Source: an uncultured Desulfobacterales bacterium | GTDB lineage: Bacteria; Desulfobacterota; Desulfobacteria; Desulfobacterales; JAFDCJ01 | Direction: 5' to 3' | NCBI GenBank assembly: GCA_945787595.1 | Contig: CALZJV010000561.1 | Span: 1 to 7,317 of the forward strand | Length of the DNA stretch: 7,317 bases | Shown here: positions 1 to 6,312 of the stretch, piece by piece | How positions within the stretch are numbered: position 1 is the stretch's first letter | Layout of the letters: each line of letters begins with the position of its first letter | Notes under the pieces: generated by a model | What the model was told of the DNA's origin: nothing | Database searches by the model: none | The model's input: only the letters and a program-made list of their open reading frames with translations | Translations under genes and position numbers: made by a program

Positions 1-425
1 GGTAAGGTGTTGCGAGCGTAGATCAGCGTTTGCTGCTATTAAGGATCAATAGAATTTATCGAATTAATGGTCATCCACCCCATCATTAAATCAATAGGAG
101 ATATGTTTCTAAAACCTGGTAATAAGCTTCGCTGTGATCGCTACAAGAATTGGCGGCTGAGAGTGAAATAGAATCCGCTGGTAGAAACGTTGCAAGAACA
201 GCATCTTTTCAGAAAGAGCTGATTTTTCTGTATTAAAATTTACAATGTTTGTCAAGAAAAGAATTTTGTTTTCTCGATTTTGTGTTTCAAATGCGGAGAT
301 TGACGCAAATCCAAATCACTGTTTTTAAATTTGAACCCTAAAGTGCAAAACATGGCAAAATTTAAACGATATATGTGTGTCCCACCAATCGGTATGTTAT
401 ATGTGCCAACTGAGGCGGATCCAGG
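1..425. other. Intergenic region downstream of the cluster, no gene seen
   Basis: AT-rich stretch after the transglycosylase stop. All frames are broken by stops. The best small frame is 103-171 on the plus strand (22 aa) with AGGAG only two bases before its ATG, too close to be convincing. I see no clear intrinsic terminator, RNA gene or promoter; the cluster transcript may end here by another route. Confidence 0.6.
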
Positions 426-1916
426 CTAATTGTCTTCTTTGATATACCCAAGCGGGTTATCAAAATCAAAGCCGAAAAGATTGGGGTTTTCCCCGATGAC
501 GGCTGCCGAAAAGATGTGAAACACATAGTCGTACGTCTGTCGGGGCATTTTATTTTTATACTTTTCCAGCAGAATCCAGAAATTTCTTTCCTGCGGATTT
601 TCAGGCATTGTTTTTATGAGACGGTTCACCCGTCTTTCACCCCAGTTGTAGGAAGCCATCACCAGCAATCCGGAGGCTTGAGCGTCCGTATCATAAATAG
701 CCTTGAGGTACTTTGCGGCCGCTTCTGTCGACTTTTCAAAATCGTGGCGCTCGTCGCGGGGATCCGGTCGTCGTAAATGCTGCAGGGGACCGGTGCGAAG
801 TCCGTAGAATACGGCTGTTGCCGGAATAAATTGCCACATTCCCTTGGCAATACCCCATCTGGTTTCCGGTCCGCAGGCCTTGATATTAAAGTCGCTTTCT
901 TGCAGCGCCAGGTAAAAATACTGAGGGGGTAAATCGTATGCCAGCAGGGTTTCGGCAATTTTGGCGGTGTACCCGTTTTCCCGGGCTCTAAGTATCGCCC
1001 TTTTCAACCTTGGCGTGGTTTTCCATTTCTCAATGTATTTCAACACTTCTTTTACAAAGCTGGCCGGAGTTTTAATTTCACATTCGCCGAAAGTGCGTGC
1101 GATGCGAAGAATGATCCGCTCCTCGGGGGAAATATTTTTTTTATAAATTTCGAGGGATTCGATGAATTTATCATACTTGTTTTCCATGATTTTACGACGA
1201 GCCCGGTACTGTTTGACCTGCGCCAGAACCTGAGAATCCTGACTGAGTCTGGCCATCTTCAGGAGCGGCACAAACTCAAGTTCCATGGACTTCATGGTAT
1301 AGAAGATATCTTCGGCCAATAATTTCTGTTTGCGCAATTCCTGGTGCTTGTATAGCGCATATATGCCGGCGGCTATAAATAAACAGAGCAATGCTGCAAT
1401 GACGTAGGAAAATTTCTTTTTTTGGCGCTTTTGCACCTTTTTAAAGGCTTGTCGGATCATGAGCGTATGCTGGCCGGCATCGCCTGTTTCGGTGTCCTGA
1501 AAATAACGCTGTTGGTAGTCTACAAGTGAGGGGGGCCTGACCTGAATCTTTTCATCTTCTTTAACGGCTCCAACCGATGAAACGCGTTCAACCGTCAAGA
1601 GAAGAATCGGACCATTATCGCCCAGTTGGACTCTCGCCAGAGCAGTTATTGGCGCGCGTTCCGCTCTCCTGCCATCAATATACGTTCCGTTGGCACTTTG
1701 TAAGTCAAGTGCCCACCATTTGCCATCCGAAAACCAGAATTCGGCATGAAATCTGCTCACGGACGTATCGGCCAACCGCACTTCGCAGGTTTTATCACGC
1801 CCGCAGCGAAATGGCTGGGTGAACATATAGTCGCTTTTTTCGGCCGCGCCGCTTTCGATTCTCACCCTTATTGGCGGGATATCGGGATTTGTCTTGTCTT
1901 CGGCTTGGTGGCTCAT
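426..1916 (-). CDS. FHA domain - transmembrane - SLT lytic transglycosylase fusion
   Basis: Predicted 496 aa. Residues 15-112 are an FHA domain with its binding residues present: G39-R40, S54-x-x-H57 and N76-G77-T78. FHA domains bind phosphothreonine peptides. A basic stretch (159-168) precedes a single membrane segment (about 169-189), so FHA faces the cytoplasm and the rest the periplasm. Residues 195-305 are helical and charged, possibly coiled coil. Residues 310-480 match the SLT/GH23 lytic transglycosylase fold: catalytic Glu E340 in LALQES, GIAKGMWQFIPATA (355-368), SYNWGERRV (422-430) and a late Y-x-Y (462-464). Such enzymes cleave the MurNAc-GlcNAc bond, leaving 1,6-anhydro ends. The start ATG is 43 bases after the PEGA gene with only a weak ribosome site, suggesting translation within the same transcript. 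It is the last gene of the cluster. No Ser/Thr kinase gene lies in the window. Confidence 0.92.
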   Translation of the reverse strand: MSHQAEDKTNPDIPPIRVRIESGAAEKSDYMFTQPFRCGRDKTCEVRLADTSVSRFHAEFWFSDGKWWALDLQSANGTYIDGRRAERAPITALARVQLGDNGPILLLTVERVSSVGAVKEDEKIQVRPPSLVDYQQRYFQDTETGDAGQHTLMIRQAFKKVQKRQKKKFSYVIAALLCLFIAAGIYALYKHQELRKQKLLAEDIFYTMKSMELEFVPLLKMARLSQDSQVLAQVKQYRARRKIMENKYDKFIESLEIYKKNISPEERIILRIARTFGECEIKTPASFVKEVLKYIEKWKTTPRLKRAILRARENGYTAKIAETLLAYDLPPQYFYLALQESDFNIKACGPETRWGIAKGMWQFIPATAVFYGLRTGPLQHLRRPDPRDERHDFEKSTEAAAKYLKAIYDTDAQASGLLVMASYNWGERRVNRLIKTMPENPQERNFWILLEKYKNKMPRQTYDYVFHIFSAAVIGENPNLFGFDFDNPLGYIKEDN

Positions 1917-1959
1917 TGGTTTTAAGGTCCACAGGGCTTCTTAACATGCAAATCGAATA

Positions 1960-3135
1960 TTATTGCGTCTCCTCAATTGGTACCAGACGGTATATTATCG
2001 GAAGCGTCTTGTGCTCTGGAGTTAATTCAATCTGAGCATCCCATTCATAGTAATCCGGCAAGGCCAGCCGTACCTCGTGTTTGCCAAGCGGAAGCTCCCA
2101 AGCCAAGGGCGTTTCGCCGATCAACATACCATTCACATAGACCTGAGCGCCGTTCGGTTGACTTTGTACTTGAAGCGTTGATACCATCAATACGGGTTCA
2201 TAAGTGCCCTCTTTAGCAATAGGTTGGTGTTCAGCAGTAAGACCTTCACGGGGCCGGCGGCTTGCCAAAGGTGTCTCGATCTTTTGGAATGGCTGGGGAT
2301 AGGCCGGAATTATTGCTGCTTTCGCTTCGATGGGAGCGGCGGGTATCCTGACATCTAAGGGCGAAGACTTTGGCGGTGGTGATGGGTCGGTCGGGGAAAG
2401 CCGCAGGGGAGACATTTGAAAGGCCAGAATCACAGGTTTGCCGGCGATCGTTTCTGCCTGCGGTGCGCTCGGCACATCCCTCAGCATGGGATTCGTATTG
2501 AGTGTTAGGCGTGGTTCGTCATGGCGCTCCGTTGCGAAAACCGGCGGTTCAAGGACAGGCTTGACGGCGGGTTGGCTTCTGGGCAGAGGGATCGCCACCT
2601 TTTGAGGGGCCTGGATATCTGCTAGGGTCAGCTTTGCCTTGGCCTCGACGAGAACTGCCGACATATTGATCTCCAGGAAAGTAGTTTCAATTGGCGCTAA
2701 AGGCGCCGCTGGCGAAATTTGTGATGGTAATATTTGCGAAACCGGGACTCGTGGCTTGCTGTCGACACTTTCACCCGCTAGCGCTTCAGCGATAATGCCG
2801 GTCGTTGCCATGCCTGCTCTCGTTACGCTGGGTTCAGAACCACCCGCCTTGGGTATCGGCGGTGGCATAACATCGCCTGATCGATCGGTCGCCGTTTGCA
2901 TCATTATCCGGCTTTTTGTTTGCAGGGCTTTTTTCGGCCAAATCCGGTCGCCGGGGGCGAGTTCGGGTTGAGAGGCAGGAGATTCTTCTCTCACCACAAC
3001 CATCTCCACCGGAATAAATTCGACAGATTTCGATTCTTCGGCCGGCAGCTCCAAGAATTGATGGGCTCCGATTAAAAAACCGGCGTGGATGAGAAACGAA
3101 ACAAAAATATAGGGTGCCAGTCGATTCTTTTTCAT
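1960..3135 (-). CDS. TonB-like membrane anchor with proline-rich linker and C-terminal PEGA domain
   Basis: Predicted 391 aa. Residues 1-7 are basic, then one membrane segment (about 8-28) contains S13-x3-H17, the same Ser/His spacing as S16 and H20 in the TonB anchor that contacts ExbB/ExbD; the following VEFIPVEMVVV is also TonB-like. Residues 50-310 form a low-complexity Pro/Ala/Ser-rich linker (many xP pairs, PSPPP at 251-255) suited to spanning the periplasm. Residues 319-386 form a PEGA domain: STLQVQSQPNGAQVYVNG, then G-x-T-P (340-343), LPLGKHEVRL and a PDYYEW turn. There is no TonB C-terminal domain. ATG 3135 is the only sensible start, though its ribosome site is weak. The gene follows a 447-base repeat-rich gap and precedes the FHA-transglycosylase gene by 43 bases. 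Role inferred: transmit stator motion to the wall or outer membrane. It could instead be a PEGA protein whose anchor merely resembles TonB. Confidence 0.85.
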   Translation of the reverse strand: MKKNRLAPYIFVSFLIHAGFLIGAHQFLELPAEESKSVEFIPVEMVVVREESPASQPELAPGDRIWPKKALQTKSRIMMQTATDRSGDVMPPPIPKAGGSEPSVTRAGMATTGIIAEALAGESVDSKPRVPVSQILPSQISPAAPLAPIETTFLEINMSAVLVEAKAKLTLADIQAPQKVAIPLPRSQPAVKPVLEPPVFATERHDEPRLTLNTNPMLRDVPSAPQAETIAGKPVILAFQMSPLRLSPTDPSPPPKSSPLDVRIPAAPIEAKAAIIPAYPQPFQKIETPLASRRPREGLTAEHQPIAKEGTYEPVLMVSTLQVQSQPNGAQVYVNGMLIGETPLAWELPLGKHEVRLALPDYYEWDAQIELTPEHKTLPIIYRLVPIEETQ

Positions 3136-3176
3136 GGATTGACCACTTGGGTAATATGCCGCTTCAGGGGCTGTAT

Positions 3177-3227
3177 CAACCTCCGGCTCATTGACCCTGA
3201 TTGAGAGTAAATGCTCACTGGAGGTTG
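3177..3227 (-). promoter_or_regulatory. Potential leader hairpin upstream of the PEGA gene
   Basis: CAACCTCC (3177-3184) and GGAGGTTG (3220-3227) form an 8-base perfect inverted repeat 42 to 92 bases before the ATG at 3135. The transcript arm nearest the gene reads GGAGG, like a ribosome site, but no start codon follows at proper distance. It may be a transcript stem or coincidence. Confidence 0.25.
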
Positions 3228-3252
3228 TCTGTTGTTTGTTGTATGTTGCAAA
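3225..3252. repeat. Four-unit heptamer run (TTGTNTG)
   Basis: Four adjacent 7-base units ttgtctg, ttgtttg, ttgtatg and ttgcaaa occur just before the 14-base palindrome, a second heptamer repeat type in the same gap. Confidence 0.5.
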
Positions 3253-3255
3253 GCA

Positions 3256-3269
3256 AATGAAGCTTCATT
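3256..3269. promoter_or_regulatory. 14-base perfect palindrome, possible operator
   Basis: AATGAAGCTTCATT is perfectly self-complementary with no loop, so as DNA it suits a dimeric regulator better than an RNA hairpin. It lies about 120 bases upstream of the PEGA gene start. No regulator gene is in the window, and the function is unproven. Confidence 0.3.
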
Positions 3270-3279
3270 CAAAATAACA

Positions 3280-3404
3280 GTTTTGCCACTAAGGCACTAA
3301 GACACGAAGTAATGATATATATTTTAAACTATTAGATCTATTATGGGTATGGAACCAATAAATCTTACTGTAATCTTGATATCTTGGTGTCTTGGTGGCT
3401 GAAC
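3280..3404. repeat. Imperfect long palindrome with CACTAAG/CACCAAG subrepeats
   Basis: The 30-base arm at 3280-3309 (gttttgccactaaggcac...) and the arm at 3375-3404 (...gtgtcttggtggctgaac) are inverted copies with about 22 of 30 positions matching, around a 65-base AT-rich centre. Each arm has internal near-repeats (cactaagg/cactaaga). It resembles intergenic palindromic repeats I remember in deltaproteobacterial genomes; this family link is from memory only. Confidence 0.6.
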
Positions 3405-3471
3405 GAATAAAATCAAAGTTTCTTTTTCGATCAGACTGGCCGCTTTTCAGACCAGCGGCTGAGCTGAACAT

Positions 3472-3574
3472 CTGAACCCCTAAACCCTGAGCCATGAACC
3501 CTAAACCATGAGCCTTTGAACCCCGAAACCTCTGAACCCTGAACCCCTAAACCTCTATCCCTGAACCTATGAAC
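3472..3574. repeat. Degenerate 7-8 base tandem array (GGTTCAG/GGTTTAG type)
   Basis: About 14 units of 7 or 8 bases follow the pattern C-Y-T-R-A-R-C on the plus strand (ctgaac, cctaaac, cctgagc, catgaac and so on), reading GGTTCAG or GGTTTAG on the minus strand. It starts a few bases after the TPR stop in transcription order. The preceding bases 3457-3471 (ggctgagctgaac...) may be further decayed units. Strand-asymmetric G-runs lie on the minus strand, which is also the transcribed sense. Confidence 0.8.
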
Positions 3575-3582
3575 GGTTCGTT

Positions 3583-4260
3583 TTATTGGGCACTGCCACC
3601 TAACTTAATCGCCTTTTCAAATTCGCCCTTGGCCTCGGCATGCATTCCCATCTCAGTGTATAACATTCCGAGATTGTTGTGGATATAATCACGTTCGGGA
3701 TCGCTTTGGACGGCCTTTGAAAGATATTTAAATGCGTCGTTAAATAATTTTTGCCGAAAATAGATAACGCCTAAATTGTTGAGCGCGTTGACATTAGCGG
3801 GTTCAATTTCCAAAATGGCCTGGTACTGTTTGATGGCGTCATCGTTTTGATTTTGCGAGGAGAGAATCTCTGCCAACTTGAAGCGCGCCGGGAGGTTTTG
3901 GGCATTGATCCTGAGAGTTGCACGATACGCTTCTATGGATTCTTCGGTGCGGGCCAACGCCTGAAGGGCGTTAGCCAGACCCAAATGGGCCCCTTCATGT
4001 TGCGGCGCTAGTTCGATGGTTTGGCGGTAGGCTTCGGCTGCTTTCTGATAGGCTGTCGTCTCCTCGAAAACGGCGGCCATATTGTAGTGTGCCTGATAAA
4101 GGTTCTCATCGAAATCGATCGCTTTGCGGAATTCCTCAAGGGCGCGCTCGAGGTCACCGGTTTTGCGGTAAACCAATCCCATATTGTTATGGGCTTCGGC
4201 AAAATCCGGTTTGAGTGTTATGGCCTGGGCGAAAGCGTCTATAGTTGTAAGCTTCTGCAA
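3583..4260 (-). CDS. TPR protein, C-terminal part of the frameshifted gene
   Basis: Up to 225 aa in a different frame from the preceding TPR gene, overlapping it by 74 bases. It opens with the second half of a TPR unit (IDAFAQAITLKPD), followed by six complete 34-residue units and ends GGSAQ at a TAA. The only upstream start is a TTG at 4260 without a ribosome site; the first ATG (about 4182) also has none, and there is no signal peptide. This looks like the tail of a once-continuous protein with about 18 TPR units and roughly 640 residues rather than a separate gene. It may be untranslated now, translated by coupling, or intact in the living cell if the break is a sequencing or assembly error. 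Composition and repeat quality match the upstream half, so any break is recent. Confidence 0.72.
   Translation of the reverse strand: MQKLTTIDAFAQAITLKPDFAEAHNNMGLVYRKTGDLERALEEFRKAIDFDENLYQAHYNMAAVFEETTAYQKAAEAYRQTIELAPQHEGAHLGLANALQALARTEESIEAYRATLRINAQNLPARFKLAEILSSQNQNDDAIKQYQAILEIEPANVNALNNLGVIYFRQKLFNDAFKYLSKAVQSDPERDYIHNNLGMLYTEMGMHAEAKGEFEKAIKLGGSAQ
4187..4260 (-). other. Frameshift junction inside the TPR gene
   Basis: Within this overlap the TPR pattern leaves one frame and continues in another. The codons for Ala-Glu-Ala at 4255 (unit 12 start) and the matching codons at 4197 (unit 13 start) are 58 bases apart, whereas one 34-residue unit takes 102 bases. The shortfall is 44 bases, not a multiple of three, which fits a single deletion near 4236-4246. 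The flanking copies share a nearly identical CCGGATTTTGC-GAAGC stretch, so slippage or assembly collapse between repeats is plausible. Confidence 0.7.
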
Positions 4261-5458
4261 AATCCGGCTTCAGGGTGATCGACTTTTGATAGAGGTTTTC
4301 AGCATCCGTTTTGCGGCCCTCCCTATCGTAGATGACCGCGAGATTAAAATGAGCCTCCGGCAGGGTGGGATCGATTGTGATGGTCTCCTGATACTCCTTT
4401 GCGGCCAGTTGGTGTTGACCCTCGAGGTCATAGCAAAGGGCCAGATGGAAACGAATATCACCGCGTTCGGGATCCCTGGATTTGGCGTGCAGCAGATGAT
4501 TGCGGGCTTTTTCGTACTCGTTCTTTTTGATCAGCGCAATCCCCAACCCCAGAAGGGTGTCCACAGCATCCGGCTCTGATTCCAGCGCATGTTCGTACGC
4601 CGCTATAGCGGCGTCGATTTGTCCCGAGTCCATCAGGCATTCCGCCAGCTGGGTTCGTGCTTTGACGTGACTTGGATCTTGTTTCAGGGCCCATTGGAAT
4701 TCGGCGATCGCCTCTTGGCACTGTTTTCTCTGTATATATACCAGCCCGATCTCGTACCTGACTTCAGGGTCGAAGGGGCGGGATTTTCGTACAGCTTGAT
4801 ATTGTTCCAGGGCCGCATCTGTTTGGCCCTCCTTCAAGTAAGCTTTCGCCAGCGCCCTTTGGACATCGGTATTTTGCGGCTGCAGTTCAAGCGCCTTTTG
4901 GTAGGCCTGGACGGCGGCGGCGTACTTCTCCTGCAGGTAATAGGCCACCCCTAAATTATACCGGTCGTTCCAGGATGTCACATCCAGAGAAACTGCCTGC
5001 TGCAGGGCTTGCACGGCTTCCGGCAATTTTTGCTGCTTTAAGAGGACATAGCCAAGGTTGCGATAGGCCTTAACTGCCTTGTCATCGAGGGTAATGACAG
5101 TCCTGAAAGCTTGAATTGCCTCATCATACGATTGTTTTTTTAGATAGGCGAGGCCAAGGTTGAAATGATAATCGGCGACCTTCGGGGTGAGCTCGATTTG
5201 TTTTTGATATGCGGTAATGGCCTTATCGGTGCTGCCCATCTGGAAAAAGGCGGATCCGAGCAGGGCATGAATATTCTGATAATTCTTATCCAGGGATAGG
5301 GCCTTTTCAAATTGCGCGACGGCCTCTTGATACTTGCCCAGTTTATAATAGCTAAACCCCAAGTTCACATAAAAAGAGGCCTTTTGGCCCGCCAGGGCGG
5401 ATGAAAAAATTATCCATACCAAAATTGCCGCCAGACCAATAAAGATGGGTCGTTTCAT
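4187..5458 (-). CDS. Exported TPR protein, N-terminal part of a frameshifted gene
   Basis: Predicted 423 aa. The start at 5458 is chosen because AAGAAGGA sits about 7 bases upstream and the product then begins with a good signal peptide: MKR, a hydrophobic core, and SSALA before a likely cut after residue 23. The frame also allows an ATG at 5497 that overlaps the ExbD stop as ATGA, but that would place 13 extra residues before the signal. The mature part is eleven consecutive intact 34-residue TPR units, each with the G/A and P spacing of the motif (ending in forms such as LDKN, LTPK, ITIDPT, ITLKPD). The twelfth unit starts normally (FAEAYN), then the protein runs into about 18 non-TPR residues and stops. 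Translation of the repeat pattern resumes in another frame (3583-4260). TPR arrays are protein-binding scaffolds; with a signal peptide this one should act in the periplasm, unless the hydrophobic segment remains as an anchor. Confidence 0.88.
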   Translation of the reverse strand: MKRPIFIGLAAILVWIIFSSALAGQKASFYVNLGFSYYKLGKYQEAVAQFEKALSLDKNYQNIHALLGSAFFQMGSTDKAITAYQKQIELTPKVADYHFNLGLAYLKKQSYDEAIQAFRTVITLDDKAVKAYRNLGYVLLKQQKLPEAVQALQQAVSLDVTSWNDRYNLGVAYYLQEKYAAAVQAYQKALELQPQNTDVQRALAKAYLKEGQTDAALEQYQAVRKSRPFDPEVRYEIGLVYIQRKQCQEAIAEFQWALKQDPSHVKARTQLAECLMDSGQIDAAIAAYEHALESEPDAVDTLLGLGIALIKKNEYEKARNHLLHAKSRDPERGDIRFHLALCYDLEGQHQLAAKEYQETITIDPTLPEAHFNLAVIYDREGRKTDAENLYQKSITLKPDFAEAYNYRRFRPGHNTQTGFCRSP

Positions 5459-5465
5459 CGCAAAA

Positions 5466-5473
5466 TCCTTCTT
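5466..5473 (-). promoter_or_regulatory. Ribosome binding site deciding the TPR start
   Basis: AAGAAGGA on the minus strand ends 7 bases before the ATG at 5458. It supports the start that puts the signal peptide at the N-terminus, over the ATG at 5497 that overlaps the ExbD stop. Confidence 0.75.
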
Positions 5474-5493
5474 TAGGGTAAAGCATCCGCTTG

Positions 5494-6114
5494 TCATTTC
5501 TTTCTGACGGTGATCAAGATTTTCTTCACGCCGGCCCCATTGGCAGCATCCATCAGTTCAACGACGCGTCCATGGGGCACATTCTCATCGCCCTCTATCA
5601 CCAGTGTGACTTCAGTGTCCGCTAACATAACTTCTTTCAATTTGGCTTCCAATTCCGGCAATTCAATCAGCTCATTTTCAAGTGTAATTTGATTTCCTTT
5701 ACTGATGGACAGGGTCAGTCTTTCCGTTTTTTTCAACTCGATACCCGAGCTGCCTTTGGGGAGGTTGAGTTCCAGAAATCTTTGAATTTCAAAGGTGTTG
5801 GTCAGGGCAAAAAATATTAGAAGCAGGAACACCATATCGATCATCGGGATCATATCGATAACTTCGATACTTCTGCTCCTACGTTCGACCTTGCCGACAT
5901 ATCCTGTGGGGAGTTCTGAAACGGTTGAGCTTTGAGATGAGAAAAAGGGCATTAACTCAGGAGTTCTCTCTGCCAAGGTCCATGTCTTTCCCCCATCCGA
6001 GGAAACCATGTCTCTGCCGTGAACTCTATTGTCATACACCCAAGTTCTCAAGGTCTTTAGAGGAACCGGATCAAATAATTTGTCTTCTTTTCTTAAAACC
6101 CATTCATTTTTCAT
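5494..6114 (-). CDS. ExbD/TolR family protein with N-terminal GYF-like domain
   Basis: Predicted 206 aa, longer than the usual roughly 140 aa of ExbD/TolR because of an added N-terminal region. Residues 4-55 begin with a Trp (W5), keep an L-x-x-W core (L22, W25), a G-R-D-x-V turn (33-37) and a W-T-x-A-E-x-x-P-E-L ending (45-54), a pattern resembling GYF_2/DUF4339-type domains (inference by eye). A short linker leads to the ExbD/TolR core: membrane segment about 89-106 with the conserved acidic residue D93 in IPMIDMVFLLLIFF, then a periplasmic domain (107-206) ending in a PHGRVVELMDAANGAG helix typical of the family. The GYF-like part is cytoplasmic given N-in topology. The ATG at 6114 lacks a clear Shine-Dalgarno; the next Met (M36) would cut the extra domain in half, so the upstream start is kept. 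It partners the ExbB-type protein in the stator. The stop lies 35 bases before the next gene. Confidence 0.9.
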   Translation of the reverse strand: MKNEWVLRKEDKLFDPVPLKTLRTWVYDNRVHGRDMVSSDGGKTWTLAERTPELMPFFSSQSSTVSELPTGYVGKVERRSRSIEVIDMIPMIDMVFLLLIFFALTNTFEIQRFLELNLPKGSSGIELKKTERLTLSISKGNQITLENELIELPELEAKLKEVMLADTEVTLVIEGDENVPHGRVVELMDAANGAGVKKILITVRKK

Positions 6115-6215
6115 ATGATCAAAGATTTCAATTTCTTAATTTGCCCTGGTTTATTTATAAACATATAGCTGAGTTGAATCACAAACAAAAAAACATAAAA
6201 ATGCGCAGCATAAAT

Positions 6216-6312
6216 TAATTAATCCGCTGAGCTTCGATATAACACCATTCTTCAGTATTCACAGAAAAGCTAACATACTTGCAATATGCTGATTTTTAGG
6301 GCGGATTAATTA
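6216..6312. repeat. 12-base inverted repeat between exbB-type and exbD-type genes
   Basis: TAATTAATCCGC at 6216-6227 and GCGGATTAATTA at 6301-6312 are perfect inverted copies separated by 73 bases. The right copy includes the stop codon of the ExbB-type gene. On the transcript the arms could close a large hairpin within the 195-base spacer. No U-run follows the stem, so this is not a standard intrinsic terminator; no target duplication was seen either. Confidence 0.5.

Larger units (their letters stand above)
3136..3582. other. Repeat-rich 447-base gap inside the cluster
   Basis: No credible gene. It separates the TPR gene from the PEGA gene and holds the heptamer array, long palindrome, 14-base palindrome, TTG-heptamer run and leader hairpin listed separately, plus a small stem at 3438-3460 (GCCGCT with AGCGGC). 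The size and content suggest the PEGA and transglycosylase genes may have their own transcription start, though no strong promoter is visible. Confidence 0.6.

Noticed and set aside
103..171. 22-residue plus-strand frame with AGGAG just upstream
   Set aside because: The Shine-Dalgarno-like sequence is only two bases from the ATG and the peptide has no supporting feature.
2639..2971. 110-residue open frame on the plus strand
   Set aside because: Antisense to the Pro/Ala-rich linker; low-complexity GC-rich linkers commonly leave open frames opposite them.
3289..3495. 68-residue open frame on the minus strand in the repeat-rich gap
   Set aside because: It runs through the palindrome and into the heptamer array and has no domain or clear ribosome site.
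3472..3574. CRISPR array
   Set aside because: Units are 7-8 bases with no spacers of 25-40 bases and no cas genes nearby.
4187..4260. Programmed ribosomal frameshift in the TPR gene
   Set aside because: The repeat unit is short by 44 bases, so a shift alone would not restore a normal TPR, and no slippery heptamer was seen at the junction.
4184..4579. 131-residue open frame on the plus strand
   Set aside because: Antisense to the TPR array, which is strongly supported by its 34-residue periodicity.
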